Source: JBBDMC01 sp963775235
GTDB lineage: Bacteria; Pseudomonadota; Alphaproteobacteria; Rhizobiales; Kaistiaceae
Direction of reading: 5' to 3'
NCBI GenBank assembly: GCA_963775235.1
Contig: CAVZHY010000004.1
Coordinates: 186,001 to 250,000, forward strand
DNA length: 64,000 bases
In this document: in pieces, positions 9,371 to 18,108 of the stretch
Numbering within the stretch: position 1 is the first letter of the stretch
Layout: every line of letters starts with the position of its first letter
The notes under the pieces: model-generated
What the model saw: only the letters and a program-made list of their open reading frames with translations
Databases searched by the model: none
Told to the model about the DNA's origin: nothing
Translations under genes and position numbers: made by a program

Positions 9371-10732
9371 ATGAAGCTACGCCATGTCTTGACGGCCGCA
9401 GCGGCCGTGACGGTTCTGGCCGCCGGTCCGGTAGCGGCTGAGGATCTTGCGTTTCCGATCGACCAGAATTCGCAATTCAACTGGAAGAGCTACCATGACT
9501 TCGCTGACAAGTATGACCTGACCGGCCAGACGCTCAGCGTTTTCAGTCCGTGGCTGACCGCCGACGAGGTCGGGTTCAAGAAGGTGCTCGCCTATTTCGC
9601 AGCCGCGACGGGCGCCACCGTCAACCACTCCGGCTCTGATTCGTTCGAGCAGCAGATCGTGATCGACACCCAGGCGGGCAGCCCGGCCAACATCGCGATC
9701 TTTCCGCAGCCGGGCCTCGCGGCCGACGTGGCGTCGAAGGGGTACCTGAGCCCGCTCGGCGACGACACCAAGAAATGGCTGCTGGACAACTACGCGGCCG
9801 GGCAGTCGTGGGTGGACCTGTCCACCTACAAGGACAAGGACGGCAATCCGCAGTTGTTCGCGCTGCCCTGGAAGGCCGACCTGAAGAGCCTCGTCTGGTA
9901 CGTGCCGGAGAACTTCCAGGAAGCCGGCTACAAGATTCCGAAGACGATGGAAGACCTGAAGGCGCTGACCCAGCAGATCGTCGACGACGGCGGCACGCCG
10001 TGGTGCATCGGTCTGGGTTCCGGCGCGGCGACCGGCTGGCCGGCAACGGACTGGGTCGAGGACTTCATGCTGCGGCTTAATTCGCCGGACGTCTACGACG
10101 GCTGGGTGAATAACTCGGTGAAGTTCAACGATCCGAAGGTGATCAAGGCGATCGACGAATTCGGCTGGTTCGCCAAGAACCCGAAGTTCGTCGACGGCGG
10201 CCCCGCGGCGGTTGCTTCGACCGACTTCCGCGACAGCCCGAAGGGCCTCTTTACGTCGCCGCCCAAGTGCTACATGCACCGCCAGGCGTCGTTCATCCCG
10301 GCCTTCTTCCCCGACGGCACCAAGCTCGGTACCGACGCGGACTTCTTCTACTTCCCGCCCTACGCCAGCGAAAACCTCGGCAACCCGGTCCTCGGCGCCG
10401 GCACGCTCATCACCATCACCAAGGACTCGCCGGCGGCGCGCGCCTTCATCGAATTCATGAAGACGCCGATCGCGTCCGAAGTCGCCATGGCCGCGTGGAA
10501 CTTCTTCACGCCGTACAAAGGGGTCAACACGGACGTCTATCCCACCGACACGCTGAAGAAGGAAAACGCGATCATTCAGAACGCGACGACCTTCCGCTTC
10601 GACGGGTCGGACCAGATGCCCGGCAAGATTGGCGCCGGCTCGTTCTGGACCGGCATGGTCGACTATGTTGGCGGCAAGTCGGCCAAGGATGTCGCCGACG
10701 AAATCCAGAAGTCGTGGGACGCGATCAAGTAG
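9371..10732 (+). CDS. aglE: Alpha-glucoside ABC transporter, substrate-binding protein AglE
   Basis: 453 aa periplasmic sugar-binding protein. A signal peptide (MKLRHVLTAAAAVTVLAAGPVAA) precedes a CUT1-type SBP_bac domain with LTGQTLSVFSPWLTADEVGF near the start and ARAFIEFMKTPIASEVAM near the end. It captures alpha-glucosides (sucrose, maltose, trehalose in Sinorhizobium) and hands them to AglFG. The start has GGGAGG at 9358-9363, 7 nt upstream. It heads aglE-F-G-K-A. A LacI-type aglR, found next to the operon in Sinorhizobium, is not present here, so any local regulator must lie elsewhere. Confidence 0.9.
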   Translation: MKLRHVLTAAAAVTVLAAGPVAAEDLAFPIDQNSQFNWKSYHDFADKYDLTGQTLSVFSPWLTADEVGFKKVLAYFAAATGATVNHSGSDSFEQQIVIDTQAGSPANIAIFPQPGLAADVASKGYLSPLGDDTKKWLLDNYAAGQSWVDLSTYKDKDGNPQLFALPWKADLKSLVWYVPENFQEAGYKIPKTMEDLKALTQQIVDDGGTPWCIGLGSGAATGWPATDWVEDFMLRLNSPDVYDGWVNNSVKFNDPKVIKAIDEFGWFAKNPKFVDGGPAAVASTDFRDSPKGLFTSPPKCYMHRQASFIPAFFPDGTKLGTDADFFYFPPYASENLGNPVLGAGTLITITKDSPAARAFIEFMKTPIASEVAMAAWNFFTPYKGVNTDVYPTDTLKKENAIIQNATTFRFDGSDQMPGKIGAGSFWTGMVDYVGGKSAKDVADEIQKSWDAIK

Positions 10733-10757
10733 TCATGTAACCTGAGCCGCAACTCAA

Positions 10758-10781
10758 GTCCCGGGCCGTTCGGCCCGGGAC
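10758..10781 (+). promoter_or_regulatory. Intercistronic hairpin between aglE and aglF
   Basis: A perfect 10-bp stem GTCCCGGGCC / GGCCCGGGAC with a GTTC tetraloop lies 25 nt after the aglE stop. It is followed by CAATAAAACAGG rather than a U-run, so it is more probably an mRNA 3'-end stabiliser or partial terminator that raises AglE over the permeases. The remaining 100 bp before aglF shows nothing else. Confidence 0.65.
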
Positions 10782-10881
10782 CAATAAAACAGGCCGACGA
10801 AATCAACCCGGCCGAGGGAAGAACGTCCGGAGAAAGCGGTGCCGCGTCGGCGGCGCCGGACCTGCGGGGTGGGGGTGACGC

Positions 10882-11889
10882 ATGGGGCATCTGATCAGCG
10901 CCGCGGTTACCGTCGTTCTGGGCGTAGCGCTTGCCGCCGGCTACTTCTACGCTGCAAATCGGCTTCTCGACCTTGTCTGGCCGCCGCGCGGCCCGGCAAT
11001 TCAGGCTGCCCGCAACCAGAGGATCACCGCCGCTATCCGGCCCTGGCTGTTCCTCGGGCCGGCGATCTTGTTTCTAGGCCTTTACCTCGTCTATCCGGTT
11101 GTCAACTCGCTACGCCTGAGCTTCTTCGGTCGTGACGGCACCCACTTCGTCGGCCTGTCCAACTACGTGTGGGCCGCCGGCGATACACAGTTCCGCGAGT
11201 CGATCTTCAACAACATTCTGTGGCTGGTCGTCGTCCCGGCGGCGAGCACATTTTGCGGGCTGGTGATCGCCTACCTGACGGACCGCATCTGGTGGGGCAA
11301 CATCGCCAAGAGCCTTGTCTTCATGCCGATGGCTATTTCGTTCATCGGCGCCAGCGTCATCTGGAAATTCATCTACGATTTCCGCGGCCAGGACGCCCAA
11401 CAGATCGGTCTGCTCAACGCCATCGTTCAATTGTTCGGCGGTTCGCCCCAGGCGTGGATCACCATTCCCTTCTGGAACAATTTCTTCCTGATGGTGATCC
11501 TCGTCTGGATCCAGACCGGTTTCGCCATGGTGATTCTCTCCGCGGCGCTTCGAGGCGTTCCGGAAGAGACCATCGAGGCGGCGACGATCGACGGCGCCAA
11601 GGGCTGGCATATCTTCTTCTACATAATGGTCCCCCAGATCTGGCCCACCATCGCGGTGGTGTGGACGACGATCACGATCACCGTCCTCAAGGTCTTCGAC
11701 ATCGTGCTTGCGATGACCAATGGTCAGTGGGACACGGAGGTGCTTGCCAACCTGATGTACGACTGGATGTTCCGCGGCGGCGGCGACTTCGGTCGCGGCG
11801 CCACCATCGCTGTGGTCATCATGCTCGCCGTCGTGCCGATCATGATCTGGAATATCCGGCGCCTGAACGCCGAGACGGTGAGGCGCTGA
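10882..11889 (+). CDS. aglF: Alpha-glucoside ABC transporter permease AglF
   Basis: 335 aa CUT1 inner-membrane permease (MalF-like). An extra N-terminal TM helix (MGHLISAAVTVVLGVALAAGY) precedes the usual six. The EAA loop for ATPase contact reads EAATIDGAKGWHIFFYIMVP (about residues 232-251). The gene lies 149 bp after aglE, with the hairpin in between, and is followed 3 nt later by aglG. It forms the translocation pore with AglG. Confidence 0.92.
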   Translation: MGHLISAAVTVVLGVALAAGYFYAANRLLDLVWPPRGPAIQAARNQRITAAIRPWLFLGPAILFLGLYLVYPVVNSLRLSFFGRDGTHFVGLSNYVWAAGDTQFRESIFNNILWLVVVPAASTFCGLVIAYLTDRIWWGNIAKSLVFMPMAISFIGASVIWKFIYDFRGQDAQQIGLLNAIVQLFGGSPQAWITIPFWNNFFLMVILVWIQTGFAMVILSAALRGVPEETIEAATIDGAKGWHIFFYIMVPQIWPTIAVVWTTITITVLKVFDIVLAMTNGQWDTEVLANLMYDWMFRGGGDFGRGATIAVVIMLAVVPIMIWNIRRLNAETVRR

Positions 11890-11892
11890 CAG

Positions 11893-13047
11893 ATGGTTCG
11901 GGTGCGACGCCACAGGCGCAAATGGGGAATCTATTTCGTCCACCTCTCGGTGGTCCTGATCGTCGTGATCTGGACCATTCCCACGTTTGGCATCCTGGTC
12001 TCGTCGTTTCGCGACCGGGATCAACTCGCGGTGTCGGGCTGGTGGACGTCGCTGACCACCAGCAAACAGAACATCGTCGACCGCGCCGCGCCCCCTTCGA
12101 GCCAGACCCAGGACGGTAATCAGTACGTGGTGTCCGGCAACGTGCTGGAAGGCAAGGGCGGACAGGTGACGGCTTTTGGCGTCCGCATCACCAATCCCAC
12201 CGAGTTCGATGCCGGCGCCACCGCCGACCTTCCCGGCGGTGGTACCCTGACCATCAATCAGGACGGCAGCTATCGCCTTGTCTCCGATGCGCCGTTCGAG
12301 GGGGCGACCGGCAGGCGCATCTACTACACCGCCGCCGTGCCGCCGAAATTCACGCTCGCCAACTACCAGAAAGTGCTGGGATCGGAGGGCATCGGCCAGT
12401 CCTTCATCAATTCCTTGACGGTGGCTATTCCGGCGACCGTCATCCCCATTCTCATTGCCGCCTATGCCGCCTATGCGCTCGCCTGGATGCGGTTTCCCGG
12501 CCGGGCTCTGCTGCTGTCGATCATCGTCGGACTTCTGGTCGTGCCGCTGCAGATGTCCCTGATCCCGCTGCTGCGGCTCTACAACGATGTCGGCGGGTTC
12601 CTCGGGGTGCCGGCCAAGACTTATCTCGGCATATGGCTGGCGCACACCGGATTCGGCTTGCCGCTAGCAATTTACCTGTTGCGCAACTACATCGCCGGCC
12701 TTCCCAACGAGATCATGGAATCGGCGCGCGTCGATGGCGCCACCGACTTCGAGATTTTCGTTCGCATCGTGCTGCCGCTGTCGGTGCCGGCGCTTGCCTC
12801 GTTCGCCATCTTCCAGTTCCTTTGGGTGTGGAACGACCTGCTGGTCGCCATCGTCTTCCTCGGCAACACCAATCAGCAACTGGTGTTGACCGGGCGGCTG
12901 CGCGAACTGCTGGGCTCTCGCGGCGGCGACTGGGAGATTCTGACGACATCCGCCTTTGTCTCGATTGTTGTGCCGCTGATTGTCTTCTTCTCGCTCCAGC
13001 GCTACCTGGTGCGGGGCCTGCTGGCGGGCTCGGTCAAGGGCGGCTGA
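11893..13047 (+). CDS. aglG: Alpha-glucoside ABC transporter permease AglG
   Basis: 384 aa MalG-like permease. TM1 (HLSVVLIVVIWTIPTFGILVSS) is followed by a periplasmic insertion of roughly 100 residues (about 45-150, beta-rich, including GGGTLTINQDGSYRLVSDAP) before TM2. This insertion is typical of AglG and makes it longer than ordinary MalG. The EAA motif is MESARVDGATDFEIFVRIVLP. The C terminus LVRGLLAGSVKGG is the standard CUT1 ending. Confidence 0.92.
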   Translation: MVRVRRHRRKWGIYFVHLSVVLIVVIWTIPTFGILVSSFRDRDQLAVSGWWTSLTTSKQNIVDRAAPPSSQTQDGNQYVVSGNVLEGKGGQVTAFGVRITNPTEFDAGATADLPGGGTLTINQDGSYRLVSDAPFEGATGRRIYYTAAVPPKFTLANYQKVLGSEGIGQSFINSLTVAIPATVIPILIAAYAAYALAWMRFPGRALLLSIIVGLLVVPLQMSLIPLLRLYNDVGGFLGVPAKTYLGIWLAHTGFGLPLAIYLLRNYIAGLPNEIMESARVDGATDFEIFVRIVLPLSVPALASFAIFQFLWVWNDLLVAIVFLGNTNQQLVLTGRLRELLGSRGGDWEILTTSAFVSIVVPLIVFFSLQRYLVRGLLAGSVKGG

Positions 13048-13084
13048 TGACTGCCGAGGACCGCGCGCGAATTGGGGAAGTGAA

Positions 13085-14179
13085 ATGGCCGAACTTCGCC
13101 TGAAGAACGTCCGCAAGTCGTTTGGCGCCGTCGACGTCATCAAGGGCGTCGACCTCGACATCCGGTCCGGCGAATTCGTGGTCTTCGTCGGTCCGTCAGG
13201 CTGCGGGAAATCGACCCTTCTTCGCCTGATCGCCGGCCTTGAAGAGATCACGTCAGGCTCCATTGAATTCGACGGCGAGGAAGTCAACGACCTGCCGCCG
13301 GCGTTACGCGGCATCGCCATGGTCTTCCAGTCGTACGCGCTCTATCCGCACATGACCGTCTTCAACAACATGGCGTTCGGCATGAAGCTGGCGAAGGCAC
13401 CGAAGGCCGAGATCGACAAGGCGGTTCGCCACGCCGCGGAAACGCTTCAGCTCACCCCCTATCTCGACCGCCTGCCGAAGCAGCTCTCCGGCGGGCAGCG
13501 CCAGCGCGTCGCCATCGGGCGCGCCATCGTACGCAACCCCAGGGTCTTCCTGTTCGATGAGCCGCTGTCCAACCTCGACGCCGCATTGCGCGTGTCGATG
13601 CGCATCGAGATTGCCAAGCTCCACGAACGCCTGTCCGATGTGACCATGATCTACGTCACCCACGATCAGGTCGAGGCGATGACGCTCGCGGATCGCATCG
13701 TCGTCCTCAACTACGGCGTGGTCGAGCAGGTAGGCTCGCCGATGGTGCTGTACGATCGGCCGCAGAACCTGTTTGTCGCGACCTTCATCGGCTCGCCGGC
13801 CATGAACATCGTGCCGTGCATCATCGAAGGCGGTGGTGGCGACGCGCGGGTTAAGCCCGAGAACCACGCGACCGTCAGCGTGGACGTGAAAATCCCGGCG
13901 GGCGTCGGCGGCGCAAAAGGCTCATTCGGAGTCCGCCCTGAGGACCTTAGGCTGACCACGGGAGACGATGCCATCTTCCGCGGCCACGTCGACGTTATCG
14001 AGCACTTGGGGGAACTGACGTTGGCCTACGTCGATTGCGGCTATGACGAACCGGTTATCGCCAAGCTGGACGGCAACGTTCCGATGAAGCGCCATGAGCA
14101 GGTTGGCCTGGCCGCACCCAAAAGCGCGCTCCATGTCTTCGACGAGAAAGGCATGGCCTTTGCACGGAGCGGCGCATAA
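13085..14179 (+). CDS. aglK: Alpha-glucoside ABC transporter ATPase AglK (UgpC/MsmK type)
   Basis: 364 aa. The ABC domain has Walker A GPSGCGKST (about residue 37), Q-loop MVFQSYALYPHMTV, signature LSGGQRQRVAIGRAIV, Walker B VFLFDEPLSNLDAALR and H-loop YVTHDQVEAMT. A TOBE/MalK-like regulatory tail follows (GVRPEDLRL). The ATG at 13085 has GGGGAAG upstream and gives the canonical MAELRLKNVRKSFG start. It powers AglEFG; such ATPases can be shared among several CUT1 transporters. Confidence 0.93.
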   Translation: MAELRLKNVRKSFGAVDVIKGVDLDIRSGEFVVFVGPSGCGKSTLLRLIAGLEEITSGSIEFDGEEVNDLPPALRGIAMVFQSYALYPHMTVFNNMAFGMKLAKAPKAEIDKAVRHAAETLQLTPYLDRLPKQLSGGQRQRVAIGRAIVRNPRVFLFDEPLSNLDAALRVSMRIEIAKLHERLSDVTMIYVTHDQVEAMTLADRIVVLNYGVVEQVGSPMVLYDRPQNLFVATFIGSPAMNIVPCIIEGGGGDARVKPENHATVSVDVKIPAGVGGAKGSFGVRPEDLRLTTGDDAIFRGHVDVIEHLGELTLAYVDCGYDEPVIAKLDGNVPMKRHEQVGLAAPKSALHVFDEKGMAFARSGA

Positions 14180-14205
14180 GGCCGCTCACTTCTGCAGGAC
14201 GAACA

Positions 14206-15861
14206 ATGGAGCCTTCCCCAGCCGGCGCCCGACGTGCGCCCGCGGCCGCCGAATGGTGGCGCGGCGCCGTCATCTATCAGATCTACCCCCGCTCGTTCCA
14301 GGACACGACCGGCAGCGGCATCGGCGACCTTGCCGGCATAACGCGGCGCTTGCCCTACGTCGCCGACCTCGGCGTCGACGCCATCTGGATTTCGCCGTTC
14401 TTCGTCTCGCCGATGAAGGATTTCGGCTATGACGTTGCCGACCACACCGACGTCGACCCGTTGTTCGGCACCCTTGCCGATTTCGATGCCCTCGTCGCCG
14501 AGGCCCACCGTCTCGGCCTCAAGGTCATCATCGACCTGGTCCTGAGCCACACCTCGGACCAACACGCGTGGTTCCGGGAAAGCCGGCTAGACCCAGATAA
14601 CCCAAAGTCGGACTGGTACGTCTGGCTCGATGCCAAGCCCGACGGTACCGCGCCCAACAACTGGCTTTCCATCTTCGGCGGGCCTGCCTGGCAATGGGAC
14701 AGCCACCGGCGCCAGTACTATCTCCACAACTTCCTGGCCGAACAGCCTGACCTGAACTATCACAATCGGGCGGTTCAGGACGCTGCCCTCGCCGTCGTCA
14801 CGTTCTGGCTCGACCGCGGCGTCGACGGGTTCCGCCTCGACGCCATCAACTTCCTGTTCGAGCATCACGCCCACACTGACAACCCGGTTGCGGAGCTTCC
14901 TCCCGGCGAACTCCTCCCGGTCAATCCTTACGGATTTCAGGCGCACCGCTACGACAAGAACCAGCCGGAGACCGTTGGGTTTCTCAAGCGGTTTCGGGCG
15001 CTGCTCGACCGCTATCCGGGCACTGCCAGCGTTGGCGAGATCGGCGACGGCGACCAGTCCTTGGCGCTGATGGCCGAATACACCTCCGGCGGCGACAAGC
15101 TGCACATGTGCTACACGTTCGATTTTCTTGGGTCTGCTTTCTCGCGCGATTCCATCCGTCATCACGTCGAGCTGTTCGAAAGCCTCGTTGATGACGGCTG
15201 GGCGTGCTGGGCCTTTTCAAACCACGATGTCCCGCGCCACCTGAGCCGCTGGGCCGATCGCGGATTCGATCGCGAGCACCTTGCCCGCCTTGCCGCCGGC
15301 ATCATTCTGTCGCTGCGCGGCTCGGTATCGCTTTACCAGGGCGAGGAATTGGGACTGACGGAAGCCGAACTCGCATTCAGCGATCTGGTCGATCCGTACA
15401 GCATCCGCTTCTGGCCCGATTTCAAGGGCCGCGACGGCTGCCGCACGCCGATGGTGTGGGAAGCCGACGCCCCTAACGGCGGGTTTTCGGTGGCACGGCC
15501 GTGGCTGCCGGTGCCGGCCGAACATCTGGCGCGTGCGGTCGACCGCCAGGAGCCGGTTCCCGGCTCTGTCCTGTGGGAATATCGCCGGCTCATTCACTTT
15601 CGCCGCGATCATCCGGCACTGCGTCACGGCACCATCGCATTGCTCGACGCGCCGGGCGAGGTTCTCGCCCTGACGCGCCGGACCGACAACGAGCACATCC
15701 TGTGCCTGTTCAACCTCGGGACCAGCGAAACGGTTTTCCATCTCCCGGCGGGTATGACGATCACAGCGCTCACCGGACATGGCTTCTCCGGCATGCTCTA
15801 TGCTGATCGCCACGCCGTCGGGCTGTCGCAGGGCGACGGCTTTTTCGGGCTGATCGCCTGA
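14206..15861 (+). CDS. aglA: Alpha-glucosidase AglA (GH13)
   Basis: 551 aa cytoplasmic glycoside hydrolase (no signal peptide). The (beta/alpha)8 barrel starts at WWRGAVIYQIYPRSFQD and contains DLVLSHTSDQH. The nucleophile is the Asp of DGFRLDAINF (about residue 218), the acid/base the Glu of SVGEIGDGD, and the third acid the Asp of FSNHDVPRH. This is the GH13 set of oligo-alpha-glucosidases. It splits imported alpha-glucosides into free hexoses. As the last gene of the operon, it fits import followed by intracellular hydrolysis. Confidence 0.92.
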   Translation: MEPSPAGARRAPAAAEWWRGAVIYQIYPRSFQDTTGSGIGDLAGITRRLPYVADLGVDAIWISPFFVSPMKDFGYDVADHTDVDPLFGTLADFDALVAEAHRLGLKVIIDLVLSHTSDQHAWFRESRLDPDNPKSDWYVWLDAKPDGTAPNNWLSIFGGPAWQWDSHRRQYYLHNFLAEQPDLNYHNRAVQDAALAVVTFWLDRGVDGFRLDAINFLFEHHAHTDNPVAELPPGELLPVNPYGFQAHRYDKNQPETVGFLKRFRALLDRYPGTASVGEIGDGDQSLALMAEYTSGGDKLHMCYTFDFLGSAFSRDSIRHHVELFESLVDDGWACWAFSNHDVPRHLSRWADRGFDREHLARLAAGIILSLRGSVSLYQGEELGLTEAELAFSDLVDPYSIRFWPDFKGRDGCRTPMVWEADAPNGGFSVARPWLPVPAEHLARAVDRQEPVPGSVLWEYRRLIHFRRDHPALRHGTIALLDAPGEVLALTRRTDNEHILCLFNLGTSETVFHLPAGMTITALTGHGFSGMLYADRHAVGLSQGDGFFGLIA

Positions 15862-15863
15862 AA

Positions 15864-15961
15864 CCGGAATCGCGTTCCAATTTTCCGCGGCATCATCGGC
15901 AAAATGTCCTCTGTCGGGACGCGCTGCGATGATTGGAATCTTTTTGCCGCGATCTTCCGGT
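15864..15961. repeat. Imperfect long palindrome (REP-like) between aglA and cysG
   Basis: The outer arms resemble CCGGAATCGCG (from 15865) against the complement of CGCGATCTTCCGG (ending near 15961). The inner arms CATCATCG and CGATGATTG face each other around a short centre. It spans almost the whole aglA-cysG gap. It could be a REP-type element or a terminator region. Pairing is imperfect and no T-tract is obvious, so the function is open. Confidence 0.4.
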
Positions 15962-16050
15962 CTTTAGAACTTCGCGCGTCGTGGCGCGTGGACGATTGCT
16001 TGAGGATCGGCTGTACGTTTGCCGACTTTCGATTTTGACGAGGCCCCGCA

Positions 16051-17469
16051 ATGCCACGTTCCACCCGCAAGCTCGCGGTCTTCCCCGCCTTTCACAAGGT
16101 GGCTGGCCGCCGCGTGGTCATCGTCGGCGGCGGCGGGATGGCGGCCGCCAAGGTCCGGCTCCTGTCGGAGACCGCGGCCGAGATCGTCGTTTTTGCCGAG
16201 GCGCTGAGCCAGGAAGCCGGCGCCGCGCTCATTGCCGCCGGTGGCGATTGGCGCGGCCGGCGGCCGAGCCTCGCCGATCTGACCGGCGCCGCGCTTATCT
16301 TCGCCGCCACCGGCGAGCAGGAACTGGACCAGGAAATCCGGTCGCTTGCCCGCGAGGCGGGCGTGCCCGTCAACGTCGTCGACCGCCCGGACCTTTGCGA
16401 TTTTTACACACCCGCGCTCGTCAATCGCGCACCCCTGGCGGTCGCGATCGGGACAGAAGGCGCCGCCCCGGTGCTCGCCCGCCACGTGCGTTCCCGCATG
16501 GAGGCCCTTCTGGCGCCGGCGCTCGGGGACCTCGCAGGGCTCGCCGCGAAGCTGCGGGGCATGGTCAAGGAGAGGCGGGCGACCGTCGATGACCGGCGCC
16601 GGTTCTGGGCGCGCTTCTTTTCCGGCTCCATCGCGGAAAAAGTGTTCGCGGGCCGTATCGATGATGCGGAAGCTGAGGCGCGCAGCCAACTCATCGACGA
16701 TCAATTTCCGGTCGGTCATGTGTCGCTGGTCGGGGCTGGTCCCGGCGCCGAGGACCTGCTCACGCTCCGCGCCCAGCGGGCCCTGCAGGAGGCCGACGTC
16801 ATCGTGTACGACCGGCTGGTGCCGGAAGGCGTCGTCGCCCAGGGGCGCCGCGAAGCGCGCCGGGTGTATGTGGGCAAGGCCAAGGGCGATCACGTCGTGA
16901 GGCAGGAGCAGATCAATGCGCTGCTCGTGCGCGAGGCCAAGGCCGGCAACCGCGTCGTCCGCCTCAAGTCCGGCGATCCGTTGATCTTCGGACGGGCGGG
17001 GGAGGAGATCGCGGCGCTTCGTTCCGCAGGAGTCTCGTTCGACATTGTGCCGGGCATCACCGCGGCGTTCGCCGCCGCCGCCGCGGCGGAAATCCCACTG
17101 ACCATGCGGGGGACCGCCGCGGGCCTGGTGTTCGCCTCCGGCCACGATTCTACCGGCGAGACGCTGCCCGGCTGGGCCGGCGTGGCGGTCGCCGGCGTCA
17201 CCGTTGCCGTGTACATGGGCCGCACAGTCGCCGGCCGCGTCGCCACACGCCTGATCGAGGCCGGCATGAGCCCATCGACACCAGTGACCGCGATCGAGAA
17301 CGCGTCGCGTCACGACCAGCGCGCCTACATCGGCCGGCTCGACCAACTGGACGCGCTTGCCGGGCGCCATGACATCAGCGGACCGGTCCTCATCATCGTC
17401 GGCGAGGTGGTGGCGGAGAGCGGCGTTGCCGGTCTTCCACTGTCGTTGGCCGCAGCGGCGGCGGCTTGA
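16051..17469 (+). CDS. cysG: Siroheme synthase CysG
   Basis: 472 aa trifunctional enzyme making siroheme for CysI. The N-terminal part (about 1-200) is the precorrin-2 dehydrogenase / sirohydrochlorin ferrochelatase, with the Rossmann motif VVIVGGGGMAAAKVRLL and NVVDRPDLCDFYTPALV. The C-terminal part (about 215-460) is the SAM-dependent uroporphyrinogen-III methyltransferase, with VSLVGAGPGAEDLLTLRA, VIVYDRLV, RLKSGDPLIFGRAGEE and VPGITAAFAAAA. DUF2849, cysI, cysH and DUF934 follow on the same strand, the usual Hyphomicrobiales sulfite-reduction operon. Confidence 0.95.
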   Translation: MPRSTRKLAVFPAFHKVAGRRVVIVGGGGMAAAKVRLLSETAAEIVVFAEALSQEAGAALIAAGGDWRGRRPSLADLTGAALIFAATGEQELDQEIRSLAREAGVPVNVVDRPDLCDFYTPALVNRAPLAVAIGTEGAAPVLARHVRSRMEALLAPALGDLAGLAAKLRGMVKERRATVDDRRRFWARFFSGSIAEKVFAGRIDDAEAEARSQLIDDQFPVGHVSLVGAGPGAEDLLTLRAQRALQEADVIVYDRLVPEGVVAQGRREARRVYVGKAKGDHVVRQEQINALLVREAKAGNRVVRLKSGDPLIFGRAGEEIAALRSAGVSFDIVPGITAAFAAAAAAEIPLTMRGTAAGLVFASGHDSTGETLPGWAGVAVAGVTVAVYMGRTVAGRVATRLIEAGMSPSTPVTAIENASRHDQRAYIGRLDQLDALAGRHDISGPVLIIVGEVVAESGVAGLPLSLAAAAAA

Positions 17470-17482
17470 CGGGGCAACAGGG

Positions 17483-17821
17483 ATGTATAAGGCGGCAAAA
17501 CAGGGACGGGCCAAGGTCATCACGGCCAACGATCTTCGCACGGGCATCGTCGTCTTCCTCGACGCCGAGGGCCGCTGGCCGGTGGACATCGCGGCCGCGC
17601 GTGTCGTTCCGGATGGCCCGCAGCTCGACGAAGCTGTCGCCTACGCAAACGCACAGGCCGATGCGAGGGTCGTGGTCGAGCCCTACCCGATCGACGTCGA
17701 GATCGAGAACGCCGTCCCGGTGCCAGTGCGCCTGCGCGAGAAGATCCGCGCCGAGCGCGGTCCGACAATCGTCTACGGTGAAGCAGAACGGGCCAAGTTG
17801 GTCGGAAGTCCGACAGGATGA
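17483..17821 (+). CDS. DUF2849 domain protein
   Basis: 112 aa. MYKAAKQGRAKVITANDLRTG leads into a compact domain (GIVVFLDAEGRWPVD, ARVVVEPYPIDVEIE), which I recognise as DUF2849. In alphaproteobacteria these small proteins sit between cysG and cysI and are presumed to assist sulfite reduction; no activity is known to me. The start is 13 nt after the cysG stop. Its stop codon abuts the first 40-bp repeat. Confidence 0.85.
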   Translation: MYKAAKQGRAKVITANDLRTGIVVFLDAEGRWPVDIAAARVVPDGPQLDEAVAYANAQADARVVVEPYPIDVEIENAVPVPVRLREKIRAERGPTIVYGEAERAKLVGSPTG

Positions 17822-18100
17822 CCAGCAAGAGGCGAGGAGCGCCGCAAGCGCGACCGGAGCAAATGCAATAGGCGAGGAGCGCCACAGGCGCGACCGGGAC
17901 CAAAGCAAGAGGCGAGGAGCGCCCCAGGCGCGATTGGGACCAAAGCAAGAGGCGAGGAGCGCCCCAGGCGCGACCGGGACCAAAGCAATAGGCGAGGAGC
18001 GCCCCAGGCGCGATTGGGACCAAAGCAAGAGGCGAGGAGCGCCCCAGGCGCGATTGGGACCAAAGCAAGAGGCGAGGAGCGCCCCAGGCGCGACCGGGAA
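17821..18100 (+). repeat. Seven-copy 40-bp tandem repeat array filling the DUF2849-cysI gap
   Basis: Seven head-to-tail units of exactly 40 bp start at 17821, 17861, 17901, 17941, 17981, 18021 and 18061. Every unit contains GGCGAGGAGCGCC, followed in six of them by a hairpin GCGCC-NCA-GGCGC. Copies 3-7 are nearly identical and differ mainly by ACC/ATT and AAGA/AATA swaps; copies 1 and 2 are degenerate. The array runs from the DUF2849 stop to 8 nt before the cysI GTG. The AGGAG in each copy resembles a ribosome site. There are no spacers, so it is not CRISPR. With a period not divisible by 3 and no stop codons in some frames, it opens long spurious reading frames on both strands. Confidence 0.95.
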
Positions 18101-18108
18101 GGCAAAAC

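Noticed and set aside
15964..17589. 541-residue open frame antisense to cysG
   Set aside because: High-GC shadow frame: Arg/Gly/Asp-rich, no ribosome site, fully covered by well-identified CysG on the other strand.
17821..18100. CRISPR array
   Set aside because: Units are contiguous without variable spacers, and no cas genes are present.
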